A program made the translations under genes and the position numbers. From the NCBI RefSeq assembly GCF_016811235.1, contig NZ_JAFBID010000031.1, positions 1 to 62,029 on the forward strand: 62,029 bases of DNA. The letters run 5' to 3'. Below the pieces are notes generated by a model. It was given only the letters and a program-made list of their open reading frames with translations, was not told the origin of the DNA and searched no databases. Below are positions 1 through 8,325 of the stretch, piece by piece (the stretch's first letter is position 1; every line of letters begins with the position of its first letter). Source of the stretch: Microvirga arabica. GTDB taxonomy: Bacteria; Pseudomonadota; Alphaproteobacteria; Rhizobiales; Beijerinckiaceae.

Positions 1-576
1 CATAGGCTTGCGGCCGATCCCTCAGTCGGGCTGTACCGTCAGGCCGGCTATGCCCGACGGGCTGCCCTGTTCGAGACCCTCTATGCCTCGGGCATGCGCA
101 TCAGCGAGGCCCTGTCTCTGCCCTCCGATGCGACTCCTTCCAGTACCCGGATGCTGCTGGTGCGCGGCAAGGGCGATAAGCAGCGGCTCGTACCTCTCCA
201 TGACCGAGCCATTGGGGCTATCACCCACTGGCAGAAGCTGGCGAGTGCGTATTCCGGGGGAAAGCCAACCCAGTGGCTGTTCCACTCTGTCCGGAATAGC
301 AGCAAGGCCCTGACGCGCCAAGCCGCTCTGCTCGAGATCAAGGAAGCTGCTGTGGCCGCAGGGCTGGCCAGCCCTGAGCGGGTGTCACCGCACGTGCTGC
401 GGCATGCCTTTGCCACCCACATGCACTCAGGCGGTACCGACCTGCGCGTCTTACAGGAACTGCTCGGCCATGCCGGCATCGAGACCACCCAGATCTACAC
501 CCATCTGGATACCTCCCGCCTCCACCAGATGGTCCGCGATCTCCATCCGCTCAATGCTGAAAGCATTGCGGATTAA
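1..576 (+). CDS. Xer-type tyrosine recombinase/integrase, C-terminal part (cut by window start)
   Basis: The reading frame is open from the first base, so the true start and the N-terminal SAM-like domain lie outside the window. What remains is the catalytic domain of a phage-integrase-family site-specific recombinase. The box I arginine lies in GMRISEAL (about residue 32 of the visible part), the HxLRH motif reads [10 protein letters not shown], and the C-terminal [15 protein letters not shown] carries the histidine and the nucleophilic tyrosine. Such enzymes form a 3'-phosphotyrosyl intermediate and exchange DNA strands. The sequence resembles XerC/XerD chromosome-dimer resolvases more than phage integrases, and rarA follows within 60 bp, which fits a housekeeping gene. 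XerC and XerD cannot be told apart from this fragment. Confidence 0.9.
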   Translation, partial: HRLAADPSVGLYRQAGYARRAALFETLYASGMRISEALSLPSDATPSSTRMLLVRGKGDKQRLVPLHDRAIGAITHWQKLASAYSGGKPTQWLFHSVRNSSKALTRQAALLEIKEAAVAAGLASPERVSPHVLRHAFATHMHSGGTDLRVLQELLGHAGIETTQIYTHLDTSRLHQMVRDLHPLNAESIAD

Positions 577-632
577 GCATGCAGATCGAGTAGGAGTACG
601 CTCACCCTGTTCCTTCAAACCGGCCCTGACCC

Positions 633-1967
633 GTGATGAAACCTGATCTCTTCTCCAAGGCCCAGGAGCAGCGTCCCAAGCCGCTTGCCGCCGAGATCCG
701 CCCGCAAACCCTCGACGAGCTCATTGGGCAGCAGCATATCCTGGGTCCAAACGGACCGTTGAGGCGGCGCGTCCGGGCCGGCCGTCTCGGCACGGTGATT
801 CTCTTTGGCCCGCCAGGGGTCGGTAAAACCACGATTGCCCGGGCGATCGGCCAAGAGATGAAGAAGGAGTTCCGCTCCCTTCATCCGGCCAGTAGCAATG
901 TCTCTGACATCAAGGCTGTGGCTCAGGAGGCTCAGGCAAAAGACATCCTGGTGTTCATCGACGAGATCCACCGCTTCAGCAGCGCGCAGCAGGACTATCT
1001 GCTCGATCTCACCGAAACCGGTACCTTCGACCTGATCGCCGCCACGACCGGCAATCCCTATCACGTGCTCACCCCTGCCCTGGTCTCCCGTGCATCCATC
1101 TTCCAGCTGGAGCCGCACTCGCTGGAGGACCTGCAGCAGGTGGTGGAGCGGGCTGTTGCTCTCCTCGCCAGCCACAAGGATTTGCACATCCACCTTGAGG
1201 CGGATGCGATGAAGCAGCTCATTGGGCGGGCCGGAGGGGACGCCCGCCGCGTGCTGAATGCCCTCGAGACACTGGTGCTTGGACCCGCCCCCGGCTCGGC
1301 CGTCTCGATCACTGGAGCCATGGTGGAGGACGTCTACCAGGCCTCTCCCCTGCCCTTCGATCGCAAAGGCGATTATCACTACGACACGATCTCGGCCTTC
1401 ATCAAAGCGATGCGCGGATCGGATCCAGACGCCACCTTGTATTGGTTGGCCCGCCTGATCCATTCTGGGGAGGATCCTCGCTTTATCGCCCGCCGCATTC
1501 TCATCCATGCCTCGGAGGATGTCGGGCTTGCCGACAACACAGCCCTGCAGACCGCGGCAGCTGCTCTCACAGCCGTCCAGCACGTCGGCTATCCGGAAGC
1601 CCAGATCGTTCTCGCTCATGCAGCCTTGCACATCACGCGGGCGCCGAAGTCTAACTCGGCTTGTCGCGGCATCGGAGCGGCGATGACCTATGTTAAATCG
1701 CAGCCGATGATCCCGGTGCCGCCGCATCTGCGGGACGGGCATTATGCCGGAGCAGCCAAACTGGGCCATGTGGATTACCAGTTCCCGCATGATGATCCCC
1801 GCGGCTGGGTTGAGCAGACCTACGCACCCGGTATTCAGCCGGGCCAGTTCTACCAGAGTGATGGCCGAGGCAGTCAGACGTTCGAGGCGCGGGCTGACGC
1901 TTGGTGGGAGCGCGTTACCGGTCGGCCGCAGCCAAAGTATCCCCCGGAAGAGCCCGGCAGCAGCTGA
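633..1967 (+). CDS. rarA: Replication-associated recombination protein A (RarA/MgsA), AAA+ ATPase
   Basis: A 444-residue AAA+ ATPase of the RarA/MgsA/WRNIP1 family, which acts as a tetramer at stalled replication forks with single-strand binding protein. The Walker A motif GPPGVGKTT lies near residues 59-67, Walker B FIDEIHRF near 108-115, and a sensor 1 stretch AATTGNPYHVLTPALVSRA follows. The C-terminal half has the family's helical tetramerisation region, including the VPPHLRDGHYAG and VEQTYAPG stretches. Length is normal for the family (about 430-450). It lies just downstream of the recombinase and is probably co-transcribed or constitutively expressed. The ATGATG at the start leaves one-codon uncertainty. 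Confidence 0.95.
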   Translation: MMKPDLFSKAQEQRPKPLAAEIRPQTLDELIGQQHILGPNGPLRRRVRAGRLGTVILFGPPGVGKTTIARAIGQEMKKEFRSLHPASSNVSDIKAVAQEAQAKDILVFIDEIHRFSSAQQDYLLDLTETGTFDLIAATTGNPYHVLTPALVSRASIFQLEPHSLEDLQQVVERAVALLASHKDLHIHLEADAMKQLIGRAGGDARRVLNALETLVLGPAPGSAVSITGAMVEDVYQASPLPFDRKGDYHYDTISAFIKAMRGSDPDATLYWLARLIHSGEDPRFIARRILIHASEDVGLADNTALQTAAAALTAVQHVGYPEAQIVLAHAALHITRAPKSNSACRGIGAAMTYVKSQPMIPVPPHLRDGHYAGAAKLGHVDYQFPHDDPRGWVEQTYAPGIQPGQFYQSDGRGSQTFEARADAWWERVTGRPQPKYPPEEPGSS

Positions 1968-2036
1968 GGGAAACTCGGGATGGGGCCAGTTCCGCCCCTG
2001 CATGGTACGAGAGCAACGATACAAAAGCGGAATGAG

Positions 2037-2504
2037 ATGAACGCTTCACCTTTCGAAACCATTCCGGCCTGGCGGATCGCACGGTTACGGACGGCTTTAC
2101 GCGATGCAGAGCAGCGCGGCGCAAATCCGAATGATGAAGGTCATGATCTCTCCCACCGCGCTCTCCAGCGTCGCTTCGTGCTTGCCCGAGAACACGCGAA
2201 GAATGTGCCGAGCCCGGCTTTCAGACCAAAGACTACACGCAAAGGCCGCAGGTTTCCGCACCTGAAACAGGTCATCATCTGGCGCGCTATCCTGAGCTGT
2301 CGCTCCTCGGCTTGGAGGCAGGGCGACAGGGCGCCGTTTGGTAGCATTCGCAGGGCGCACGATCAGGCTGTTGTGGCGTGCCAGGCCGCTGGCCTGGCGC
2401 CGCCGCGCTATCGCACCGTCTACGTCCTGTGGCATCGCGGCGTACCACCGGCTGATGTCGTTGCGGCGTTGGGAGGTGAGTCTGAAAATCCGACAGGGTA
2501 TTGA
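2037..2504 (+). CDS. Hypothetical protein
   Basis: An unrecognised basic protein of about 155 residues. I placed the start at the ATG giving MNASPFET, because the upstream extension (from 1980) looks like non-coding spacer. The N-terminal half is rich in Arg and Ala with a likely helix (WRIARLRTALRDAEQRG). The C-terminal part (VACQAAGLAPPRYRTVYVLWHRGVPPADVVAALGG) reads like a small helix-turn-helix-type helical domain, but no family is identified. It lies 70 bp downstream of rarA on the same strand. Coding status is uncertain because the opposite strand is also partly open here. Confidence 0.35.
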   Translation: MNASPFETIPAWRIARLRTALRDAEQRGANPNDEGHDLSHRALQRRFVLAREHAKNVPSPAFRPKTTRKGRRFPHLKQVIIWRAILSCRSSAWRQGDRAPFGSIRRAHDQAVVACQAAGLAPPRYRTVYVLWHRGVPPADVVAALGGESENPTGY

Positions 2505-2799
2505 ACTTACCAGGCAGCGGGGTGAAGCCGCCCCTTCCAGCGTTCATGGCGCGGGAGTTGAGCCGCGGCGGCCAGGCGCTTCGTTATCCTGCACTGGGCC
2601 ACCTTCGACACGACTGATGGGGCAGGCATCTCTACCTCCGGAAGCGGCTCGGATGCAATCTCCTGTCCAACAGTTCCAGAGCCCTTCTTCCGTGGCTTCC
2701 GAGACTTAGCCTTCACGCCATCACCTTGTGCGGGCTGAACGTAATGGACAGGCAGCGATATCGGCTTGTCACATACCGGCAGCCCTGTGGACGACGCGC

Positions 2800-3414
2800 T
2801 TATGCCGCCTTGGGATCCTCGCGTCGCTCCGCTGCCTTGAAGATCTTGCGGCCGATGGCATACGCAGCATCGGGATGAGAACGTGAGTTCTGTGTTTCCG
2901 CTGGGACAAGGAGTTCTGACGTCCCAACCCGTGCGCCGCAGTAGTCGAAGATCCCATGATCGATCTGTGTTCTCATAGCGCCAAAATAGCCGTGTCGGGC
3001 ATAGGTTCGCAGATCGGCACCTCCAATTGCGACGAGGTGGACCCGAAGGTGGCGAAGCTTCTTTACAATCCTGCCATCCGGGGCCTCATCGTAGGCCCAG
3101 CCATTGGCGAACACACGATCGATCCATCCTTTGAGCATCCCGGGCATCGACCACCAGTACACGGGATAGACCAGCACGAGCGCGTCGGCCCGATCAATCC
3201 TCGCCTGCTCGGCGGCAACATCAGCAGGGGGTGGCGCCTCCCTATGATAGAGAGCCAGGTCGGCTGCGATGAACCTCGGATCGAATCCTTCCGCTGCAAG
3301 ATCCGCGATCTCGAACGTATGGCCGGAGGAGGACACGCCCTCGGCAAGATGGTCGGCAACACTGTGGGTGAGTGCCTTGGGATCGGGATGTGCAACGACG
3401 ATGAGGGCGTGCAT
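2800..3414 (-). CDS. NAD(P)H dehydrogenase (quinone), flavodoxin-like fold
   Basis: A 204-residue member of the flavodoxin_2 / NQO1-MdaB-KefF family: FMN/FAD-dependent two-electron reductases of quinones and electrophiles in the cytosol. The N-terminus MHALIVVAHPDPKALTHSVAD is the characteristic first beta strand plus phosphate-binding loop (HPDP). The segment YPVYWWSMPGMLKGWIDRV (about residues 83-101) is the family's flavin and substrate motif. Length matches the family. It is transcribed divergently from a TetR regulator, and a strong palindrome lies between the two, so repression by that TetR with release by a quinone or electrophile is the simplest model. The exact substrate cannot be read from sequence. 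Confidence 0.88.
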   Translation of the reverse strand: MHALIVVAHPDPKALTHSVADHLAEGVSSSGHTFEIADLAAEGFDPRFIAADLALYHREAPPPADVAAEQARIDRADALVLVYPVYWWSMPGMLKGWIDRVFANGWAYDEAPDGRIVKKLRHLRVHLVAIGGADLRTYARHGYFGAMRTQIDHGIFDYCGARVGTSELLVPAETQNSRSHPDAAYAIGRKIFKAAERREDPKAA

Positions 3415-3457
3415 GGCAACACTCCTGGTAGGTGATTGCAGCTCAGATCTGAACCTA

Positions 3458-3488
3458 ATATACTTTTAGTAAGTTACTAACGGTATAT
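3458..3488. promoter_or_regulatory. Candidate TetR operator: 31-bp palindrome
   Basis: The core TTAGTAA-G-TTACTAA (3466-3480) is a perfect inverted repeat centred on base 3473. It is extended by outer arms ATATAC (3458-3463) and GTATAT (3483-3488) with two mismatched pairs between. The outer right arm ends 4 bp before the TetR start codon at 3493. The site lies within the 78-bp divergent spacer, so one bound dimer or dimer pair could shut off both genes. The size and symmetry fit TetR/AcrR operators. Confidence 0.75.
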
Positions 3489-3492
3489 AAGC

Positions 3493-4116
3493 ATGTCAAC
3501 TGCCCGCACAAGAGAACACGCCTCCAAGCTCAGGCCACGCCGCCGCTTGTCCCGGGGGGAGCGGCATCGCCAACTTCTGGACGTGGCTTGGCAATTGGTG
3601 CGCGAGGAAGGCACGGATGCCTTGACCCTCCCGAGGCTGTCGGATAAGGCCGATGTCACCAAGCCGGTCGTCTATGATCATTTCAGCACGCGCGACGGCT
3701 TGCTGATCGCGCTCTATAGGGACTTCGACGCGCGACAGACGGCGATCTTCGACGCAGTGCTTGAGGCCAACAAGCTGACATTGGAGGCGACAGCGAGAGC
3801 CATTGCTACCTCCTATGTTGAATGTGTCCTCACGCAAGGGCGCGAAATGCCAGGCGTGCTGGCCGCCTTAGCGGGTTCGCCGGAGATGGAAGCGGTGAAA
3901 CGGGAGTACCAGGTGGCCTTCATAGAAAGGTGCCGCAGGGCGCTGGCCGCTTTCACCCCGGCACGAGGCGCTGCGCTAGCCAGCTTCTGGGCCCTGCTCG
4001 GGGCCGCCGATGCCCTGTCCCATGCCGCCGTAGCCGGCGAGATTACAGCTCGACAGGCACAGGACGAGCTATTCGAAACGATTATGTCGATCGTCAGCCG
4101 AAGCTTCGAGCATTGA
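3493..4116 (+). CDS. TetR/AcrR family transcriptional regulator
   Basis: A 207-residue one-component repressor. The N-terminal winged TetR helix-turn-helix is clear: RHRQLLDVAWQLVREEGTDALTLPRLSDKADVTKPVVYDHFSTRDGLLIALY (about residues 18-70) with the YDHF recognition-helix end. The C-terminal ligand/dimer domain is unspecific, as usual. It is divergent from the quinone reductase, sharing a 31-bp palindrome that ends just before its start codon, which suggests autorepression plus control of the reductase. No clear Shine-Dalgarno lies before the ATG, so the transcript may have a very short leader. Confidence 0.9.
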   Translation: MSTARTREHASKLRPRRRLSRGERHRQLLDVAWQLVREEGTDALTLPRLSDKADVTKPVVYDHFSTRDGLLIALYRDFDARQTAIFDAVLEANKLTLEATARAIATSYVECVLTQGREMPGVLAALAGSPEMEAVKREYQVAFIERCRRALAAFTPARGAALASFWALLGAADALSHAAVAGEITARQAQDELFETIMSIVSRSFEH

Positions 4117-4182
4117 CGCAAGCGGCCGCCTCATAGTCCGTCGCCCTTCCATCCATGACCATTTCAGGTTGATGATTCGATT

Positions 4183-4217
4183 GAAGCCCCGCGCTCCCTG
4201 GCGGAACGCGGGGCTTC
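4183..4217 (+). terminator. Hairpin downstream of the TetR gene, probable terminator
   Basis: An 11-bp perfect stem, GAAGCCCCGCG (4183-4193) pairing with CGCGGGGCTTC (4207-4217), with a 13-nt loop, 66 bp after the TetR stop codon. It is GC-rich and strong but followed only by TTG rather than a long T-run. Confidence 0.5.
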
Positions 4218-4454
4218 TTGCGTCCTGCCGCGATGGCCGCCTTTCGACTCCCTGGAGTGCGTGGACGCTGTCCAGTGCCCGGTCGTGCGATGAATACTAC
4301 GGAGCTGCATTGAAGGTCCGCTTGTCACCGCATCGCCGACCTTTGGTGTACTTCCGCCTCGTGCCCAAAGGTATCATTCCCTGGAATTCGGCCCGGGAGC
4401 TGCTGGTCTTGCTTCGAAAAACTGGAGAGTCTCTCATGAAGCAGGAGGATCTCC

Positions 4455-4744
4455 ATGCCCCACACACGCTTTACGAAAGAGTTTCGGGATGAGGCGGTGC
4501 GGCTCGCCCTGACCAGCGGCCGCAGCCGGCGTGAGGTTGCGGCGGATCTCGGGGTCGGCCTGTCGACCCTGCGCCACTGGCTTGATCGCCGCCGCGAGCG
4601 TGAGATCGACCACCCGCCCGAAGAGCGGCAGGAAGACATGGCCACCGAGCTGAAGCGGCTGCGGCGGGAGAATGAGATCCTGCGTCAGGAGCGGGAGATC
4701 CTGAAGAAGGCCACGGCTTTTTCGCCAAGGAGGGAAGTCGATGA
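4455..4744 (+). pseudogene. IS3-family OrfA (HTH), frame disturbed at a T-tract
   Basis: OrfA carries an N-terminal HTH (FTKEFRDEAVRLALTSGR then REVAADLGVGLSTLRHWL, about residues 6-45) and a leucine-zipper-like tail (ELKRLRRENEILRQEREILKKATAF), as in IS3 OrfA proteins. In the family it should run on as FFAKE-SR and stop overlapping the orfB start. Here the continuation is in the -1 frame after the T-tract at 4718-4722, reaching a stop at 4742-4744. As read, the frame instead continues past orfB's start for another 300 bp. One T appears to have been lost, or the tract is a slippage site. Confidence 0.7.
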
Positions 4745-5597
4745 AGTTTCGGTTCATCGATGTGGCGAAAGAGAGCTTCCCCGTCACACGCCTATGCCAG
4801 GTCCTCAATGTCAGTCCCAGCGGCTATTTCGCCTGGCGCTCTCGTCCGGCCAGTCCGCGCCAGAGGGAGGATCTGGTTCTGTTAGCCCACATCCGCTCGG
4901 CCTTCACCCTCTCAAACGAGACCTACGGCAGCCCGCGCATGACCCGCGAGTTGCAGGACGAGGGCCTGATGGTGGGCCGACGCCGCACCGCCCGGCTGAT
5001 GCGGGAGAATGGGCTCAAAGCCCGGCAGAAGCGCCGGTTCAAACGCACCACCGATAGCCACATGGCTTTCCGATTGCGCCCAACCTGCTCGAGCAGGACT
5101 TCTCGGCCGAGCGCCCGAACCAGAAGTGGAACGCGGATATCTCGTACGTGTGGACGGGTGAGGGATGGCTGTATCTGGCCGTGATCCTCGATCTCTTCGC
5201 TCGGCGGGTGGTCGGTTGGGCGGTGAGTGACCGGCTGCACAAGGAACTGGCGCTTGAGGCGCTGCGCAAGGCTCTGGCGATCCGAAGACCCGGTGAGGGG
5301 CTGACCCATCATGCGGACCGCGGCAGTCAATATTGTTCGATCGAGTATCAGGCCGAGCTGAGGAAGCACGGCATCCGGATCTCGATGTCCGGGAAAGGGA
5401 ACTGCTATGATAATTCGGTGGTCGAGACCTTCTTCAAGACCTTGAAGTCCGAATTGGTCTGGCGCACGGTGTTCCAGACCAGAGCTGAGGCCAAGGCGGC
5501 CATTGGTCGTTACATCGACGGCTTCTACAACCCTGTCCGGCGTCATTCGACACTGGACTATGTCAGTCCGGTTCAGTTCGAAAAGCTGGCCGGATAG
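4741..5597 (+). pseudogene. IS3-family OrfB transposase (DDE), frameshifted
   Basis: The N-terminal part (MKFRFIDVAKESFPVTRLCQ to the KARQKRRFKRTTDSH stretch) is the IS3 HTH_21 region. The integrase core resumes in another frame as GFPIAPNLLEQ, then NADISYVWTGEGWLYLAVILD, and the catalytic D, D, E residues lie in HHADRGSQY and NSVVETFFKTLK. The break is at about 5059-5062, where CCACATGG stands in place of CCACCATGG: one missing C. With the break, the element cannot make an intact transposase unless supplied in trans. The C-terminal RRHSTLDYVSP is complete. Confidence 0.88.
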
Positions 5598-5734
5598 CTA
5601 CCAAACCGCTCTCCACTAAACCGAAGCAAGACCAAGCGGCATCTTACCTGTATCACAGGATAGCTGAGCTGCTGTAATCGGATTGGGACCGCATACCCGG
5701 GCAGCGCCAACCGGTGCCGGCGATGGCACGTGAA

Positions 5735-6289
5735 TCAGCGGGCATTGGCAGTTCCCAACTGTTCGGTCCCGGCGAATTCCCGAAGAATGAGTTCAACCAC
5801 CTCGGTGACCGACATATCCGAGCTGTCGATCCAGAGGCCGATCCGCGGTGTGTCGTGTTCCAGTACGGAGGCAAGAACGTCAGGAGGGAAGTGCTCACCA
5901 TAGCCTGTTTTCGCCCGATCCCGGTCGCGTTGGGCAAGGACCTCGACCTTCGGAACCAGAACCACGATTGTGGGCGAGAGATGGTGCAGGCGTTCGGCCA
6001 CTTCCTCGAGGGCCCGGCCGACAAGGATGTCCTGGTAGACAACTGAGAACCCTGCCTCCAGGTACCGCTCAGCGACCTGGCAGCCGAGACGATGGCGCAG
6101 GGCGAGCTGTCGGGATGCTTCCAAGGTCAAGTCCGGCCCCATGCTCGCGGCCCCGTTCACGATCATCTTCCGGAAAATGTCGCCCCGGAGATGCACGGAC
6201 CTGTCCAGCCGGCGCGCTAAGTTCTCCGCAACGGTGGATTTCCCAGCGGCCATTGCACCTGTGATGATAAATAGTCGAGGATAAGACAT
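5735..6289 (-). CDS. P-loop kinase/phosphotransferase-like ATPase (zeta-toxin/CPT-like)
   Basis: A 184-residue single-domain P-loop NTPase. Walker A GAMAAGKST lies at residues 11-19, followed by VHLRGDIFRKMIVNGA, an arrangement seen in chloramphenicol phosphotransferase-like and zeta-like small-molecule kinases. A hydrophobic strand ending in PTIVVLVPKVEVLAQRDRDR resembles the lid region. The substrate is unknown. It is divergent from an aminoglycoside acetyltransferase-like gene, followed by an aminoglycoside nucleotidyltransferase-like gene, so a role in drug or small-molecule modification is possible but is inference. No partner antitoxin gene is seen. Confidence 0.75.
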   Translation of the reverse strand: MSYPRLFIITGAMAAGKSTVAENLARRLDRSVHLRGDIFRKMIVNGAASMGPDLTLEASRQLALRHRLGCQVAERYLEAGFSVVYQDILVGRALEEVAERLHHLSPTIVVLVPKVEVLAQRDRDRAKTGYGEHFPPDVLASVLEHDTPRIGLWIDSSDMSVTEVVELILREFAGTEQLGTANAR

Positions 6290-6465
6290 GGGCGAATGCT
6301 GGCCCAGAAGACGGGATATGCCAAGTCGTCATGTGTCCGATGGCGTAAGGACACGATTGAGAGCCAGCACCGCGCGGGCAGTTGTGGTCGCGGGTGTTTC
6401 CATTGCTCGGCAGTCAGCCGTACAACCCCATAGACGGACGAAGACCAACTTGCGATGGTTTGCGG

Positions 6466-7311
6466 ATGACAGCGTCAGTCTTCCACACGCGCGCCTCACT
6501 CAGCAACGATTTGAAGCATCTCGGGGTGCATGCCGGTGACATGATCATGGTGCACGCTGCCATGAGCCGGGTGGGACGGCTGCTCAACGGGCCGGACGCG
6601 CTCATCAGAGCCCTACTAGACGCGGTTGGGCCTTCCGGCACCATTCTCGCCTATACCGACTGGGACGGGGCTTACGATGAGCTGCTGGGCGAGGACGGGT
6701 GTGTTCCGCCCGAATGGCGCCCGCACATTCCGCCTTTCGATCCTTCCGCCTCCCGTGCCATCCGCGGCAACGGAGTGCTCGCCGAGTTCATCCGCACGAC
6801 CCCTGGTACGCGGCGCAGCGGCAATCCGGGCGCCTCTGTCGCGGCCATCGGCGCCCGGGCCGATTGGATTACTGCGGACCACCCCCTCGACTACGGCTAT
6901 GGAGCGGGATCGCCCTTTGCCAAGCTAGTGGAGGCGGGCGGGAAGGTGCTGCTGGTCGGTGCCCCGCTCGACACGATGACGCTGCTCCATCATGCCGAAC
7001 ATTTAGCAGCCATCCCAAACAAGCGCCTGCGCCGCTACGAGGTGCCCTTGGCCACACCCGGGGGCGTGACATGGCGCATGATCGAGGAATTCGACACTTC
7101 GGTGCCAGTTGTCGCCGATCTCGATGACGACTACTTCGCGCTAATCGTCCGGGAGTTCCTCGCCAGCGGGCGCGGTACGCAGGGTTTGGTTGGCGAGGCG
7201 CCATCAGTACTTGTTGATGCAGCAGCCGTATGCGCGTTCGCCGTTACTTGGTTGGCGCATCACGTTGACAGCTCGGGAGAGCCGACTGGCGGAGAAGGTA
7301 CACCATTTTGA
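6466..7311 (+). CDS. Aminoglycoside 3-N-acetyltransferase, AAC(3)-II/III/VI-like
   Basis: A 281-residue member of the antibiotic N-acetyltransferase family (AAC(3) fold), which transfers acetyl from acetyl-CoA to the 3-amino group of 2-deoxystreptamine drugs. Recognisable blocks in order are LGVHAGDMIMVHAAMSRVG (about 19-37), WDGAYDE, PPFDPSASRAIRGNGVLAEF, GTRRSGNPGASVAAIG, then ADHPLDYGYGAGSPF with the family histidine, and VLLVGAPLDTMTLLHHAEH. In the RRSxxP block the usual His is Asn. I chose the ATG at 6466 (MTASVFHT), because upstream residues do not match the family. It is followed after 69 bp by an AadA-like gene. Whether it acts on clinical aminoglycosides or a native metabolite is open. 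Confidence 0.87.
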   Translation: MTASVFHTRASLSNDLKHLGVHAGDMIMVHAAMSRVGRLLNGPDALIRALLDAVGPSGTILAYTDWDGAYDELLGEDGCVPPEWRPHIPPFDPSASRAIRGNGVLAEFIRTTPGTRRSGNPGASVAAIGARADWITADHPLDYGYGAGSPFAKLVEAGGKVLLVGAPLDTMTLLHHAEHLAAIPNKRLRRYEVPLATPGGVTWRMIEEFDTSVPVVADLDDDYFALIVREFLASGRGTQGLVGEAPSVLVDAAAVCAFAVTWLAHHVDSSGEPTGGEGTPF

Positions 7312-7380
7312 TTTAAGCGCCTTCCAGAGGTTGTTAGTTCGGCCATTTTCAGAGAAACAGCGTATTTCCACGAGGGGGCG

Positions 7381-8259
7381 ATGGATAGACAAAACTCTGC
7401 GGCTTTGCCAGCAGGCGTGACCCGAAGAGTTCGCGAGTACCTCGCACTCCTTAAGACAGAGGACGCTACCTTCGTTCAGGGTGTCTATCTTGTTGGCTCT
7501 GTCGCCCTCGGCGATTTCCAGGGGGGACTAAGCGACATCGACTTCGTTGCACTGGTTGCCGACCCCCCATCCAAGTCCCAGCTTCAAAGTCTAGCTCGGA
7601 TCCACGCCGCTATGGCAGCATCAGAGGGTCCGCACTTCGACGGCTTCTACATCGAACGGGCAAAGCTTGGGCGAGTGCCGGCCCTCAACGAACAGGCTCC
7701 CTTTAGCGTCAATGGGGTGTTTCGCGCCGGGGACCTCTGCTTCGAGATCAACCCGGCGACTTGGCTCTGCTTGGCCGAACATGGAATTGCAGTGCGGGGC
7801 AGCCCACCACAGACCTTTGCCGTTGCGACGGATCCCGCCGCGCTCGTGGCTTTTCAGATCAACAATCTGAGAACCTATTGGGAGCCTTGGATTGAACAGG
7901 GCAGCACGGCTCTTGCTCGCAAGACAGCTGATGAAGCCGTGGACGCCGCGGTCTTGGCCTGGGGCGTCCTTGGAAGCCTGCGGGTCGCCTGCACCCTTGG
8001 TACGCGCCGCATTGTCTCTAAGTCCGAGGCGGGACAATGGGGGCTAAACCAATATCCAGCACAGTGGCATTCCGTTATCCAGGACGCATTGTTGGTGAGG
8101 AGCGGCAAAGTCACAGAGCTATCGGTGTCACGCTGTCTCGATGGCCTCAAGTTGATGCGGTATGTCGTAGCCGACGCGCTTACGGCAGCGAAAGTATGGC
8201 CGGAGCGAAGGACTGCGCCATGCGCGGCACACGGGGGAAAACTGCCGGATGGGCTGTAG
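7381..8259 (+). CDS. AadA-like nucleotidyltransferase (ANT(3'')/DUF4111 type)
   Basis: A 292-residue protein with an N-terminal nucleotidyltransferase fold. The motif VYLVGSVALGDF then LSDIDFVALV (about residues 37-59) is the GS...DxD metal-binding signature of aminoglycoside adenylyltransferases. The C-terminal half (VLAWGVLGSLRVACTLGTRRIVSK then EAGQWGLNQYPAQW) matches the DUF4111 domain that follows the catalytic domain in AadA. A GAGGGGG Shine-Dalgarno lies just before the ATG. Tandem arrangement with the AAC(3)-like gene suggests one transcript carrying two aminoglycoside-modifying activities. The 3'' or 9 position specificity and real substrates are not determinable. Confidence 0.82.
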   Translation: MDRQNSAALPAGVTRRVREYLALLKTEDATFVQGVYLVGSVALGDFQGGLSDIDFVALVADPPSKSQLQSLARIHAAMAASEGPHFDGFYIERAKLGRVPALNEQAPFSVNGVFRAGDLCFEINPATWLCLAEHGIAVRGSPPQTFAVATDPAALVAFQINNLRTYWEPWIEQGSTALARKTADEAVDAAVLAWGVLGSLRVACTLGTRRIVSKSEAGQWGLNQYPAQWHSVIQDALLVRSGKVTELSVSRCLDGLKLMRYVVADALTAAKVWPERRTAPCAAHGGKLPDGL

Positions 8260-8290
8260 CCAACCGAGGCTCTTGATCTCTAAGATGTTT

Positions 8291-8319
8291 GAGAAGTCGG
8301 GCGAGGCGCCCGACTTCTC
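8291..8319. terminator. 13-bp perfect hairpin between convergent genes
   Basis: GAGAAGTCGGGCG (8291-8303), loop AGG, CGCCCGACTTCTC (8307-8319). It lies 31 bp after the nucleotidyltransferase stop and 6 bp from the stop of the convergent MFS remnant, so it could serve both directions. T-tracts on either side are weak. Confidence 0.65.
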
Positions 8320-8325
8320 GTTGGA

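Larger units (their letters stand above)
4404..5634 (+). mobile_element. IS3-family insertion sequence, 1231 bp, with 26-bp imperfect terminal repeats
   Basis: The left end (4404-4429) begins TGGTCTTGCTTCG and ends TGGAGAG. The right end (5609-5634), read on the minus strand, has the same first 13 bases and the same last 7, with a divergent six-base middle. It encodes orfA and orfB of an IS3-type transposase, both disturbed. The flanks (TGC on the left, AGC on the right) are not a convincing 3-bp target duplication. The element sits between the TetR terminator and the P-loop kinase gene and interrupts no recognisable gene. Confidence 0.85.

Noticed and set aside
615..2024. A 469-codon open frame on the minus strand
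   Set aside because: It is antisense to rarA, whose AAA+ motifs are unmistakable; the minus-strand product has no family features.
2507..2716. A 69-codon minus-strand frame with a Lys/Arg-rich start
   Set aside because: GTG start, no ribosome binding site, no family resemblance and overlapping open frames on the other strand.
4404..5634. 3-bp target-site duplication around the IS3 element
   Set aside because: The flanking triplets TGC and AGC differ, so a duplication cannot be claimed.
5735..6289. Zeta-toxin of a toxin-antitoxin pair
   Set aside because: The P-loop and small-kinase pattern fits loosely, but there is no epsilon-like antitoxin gene next to it.
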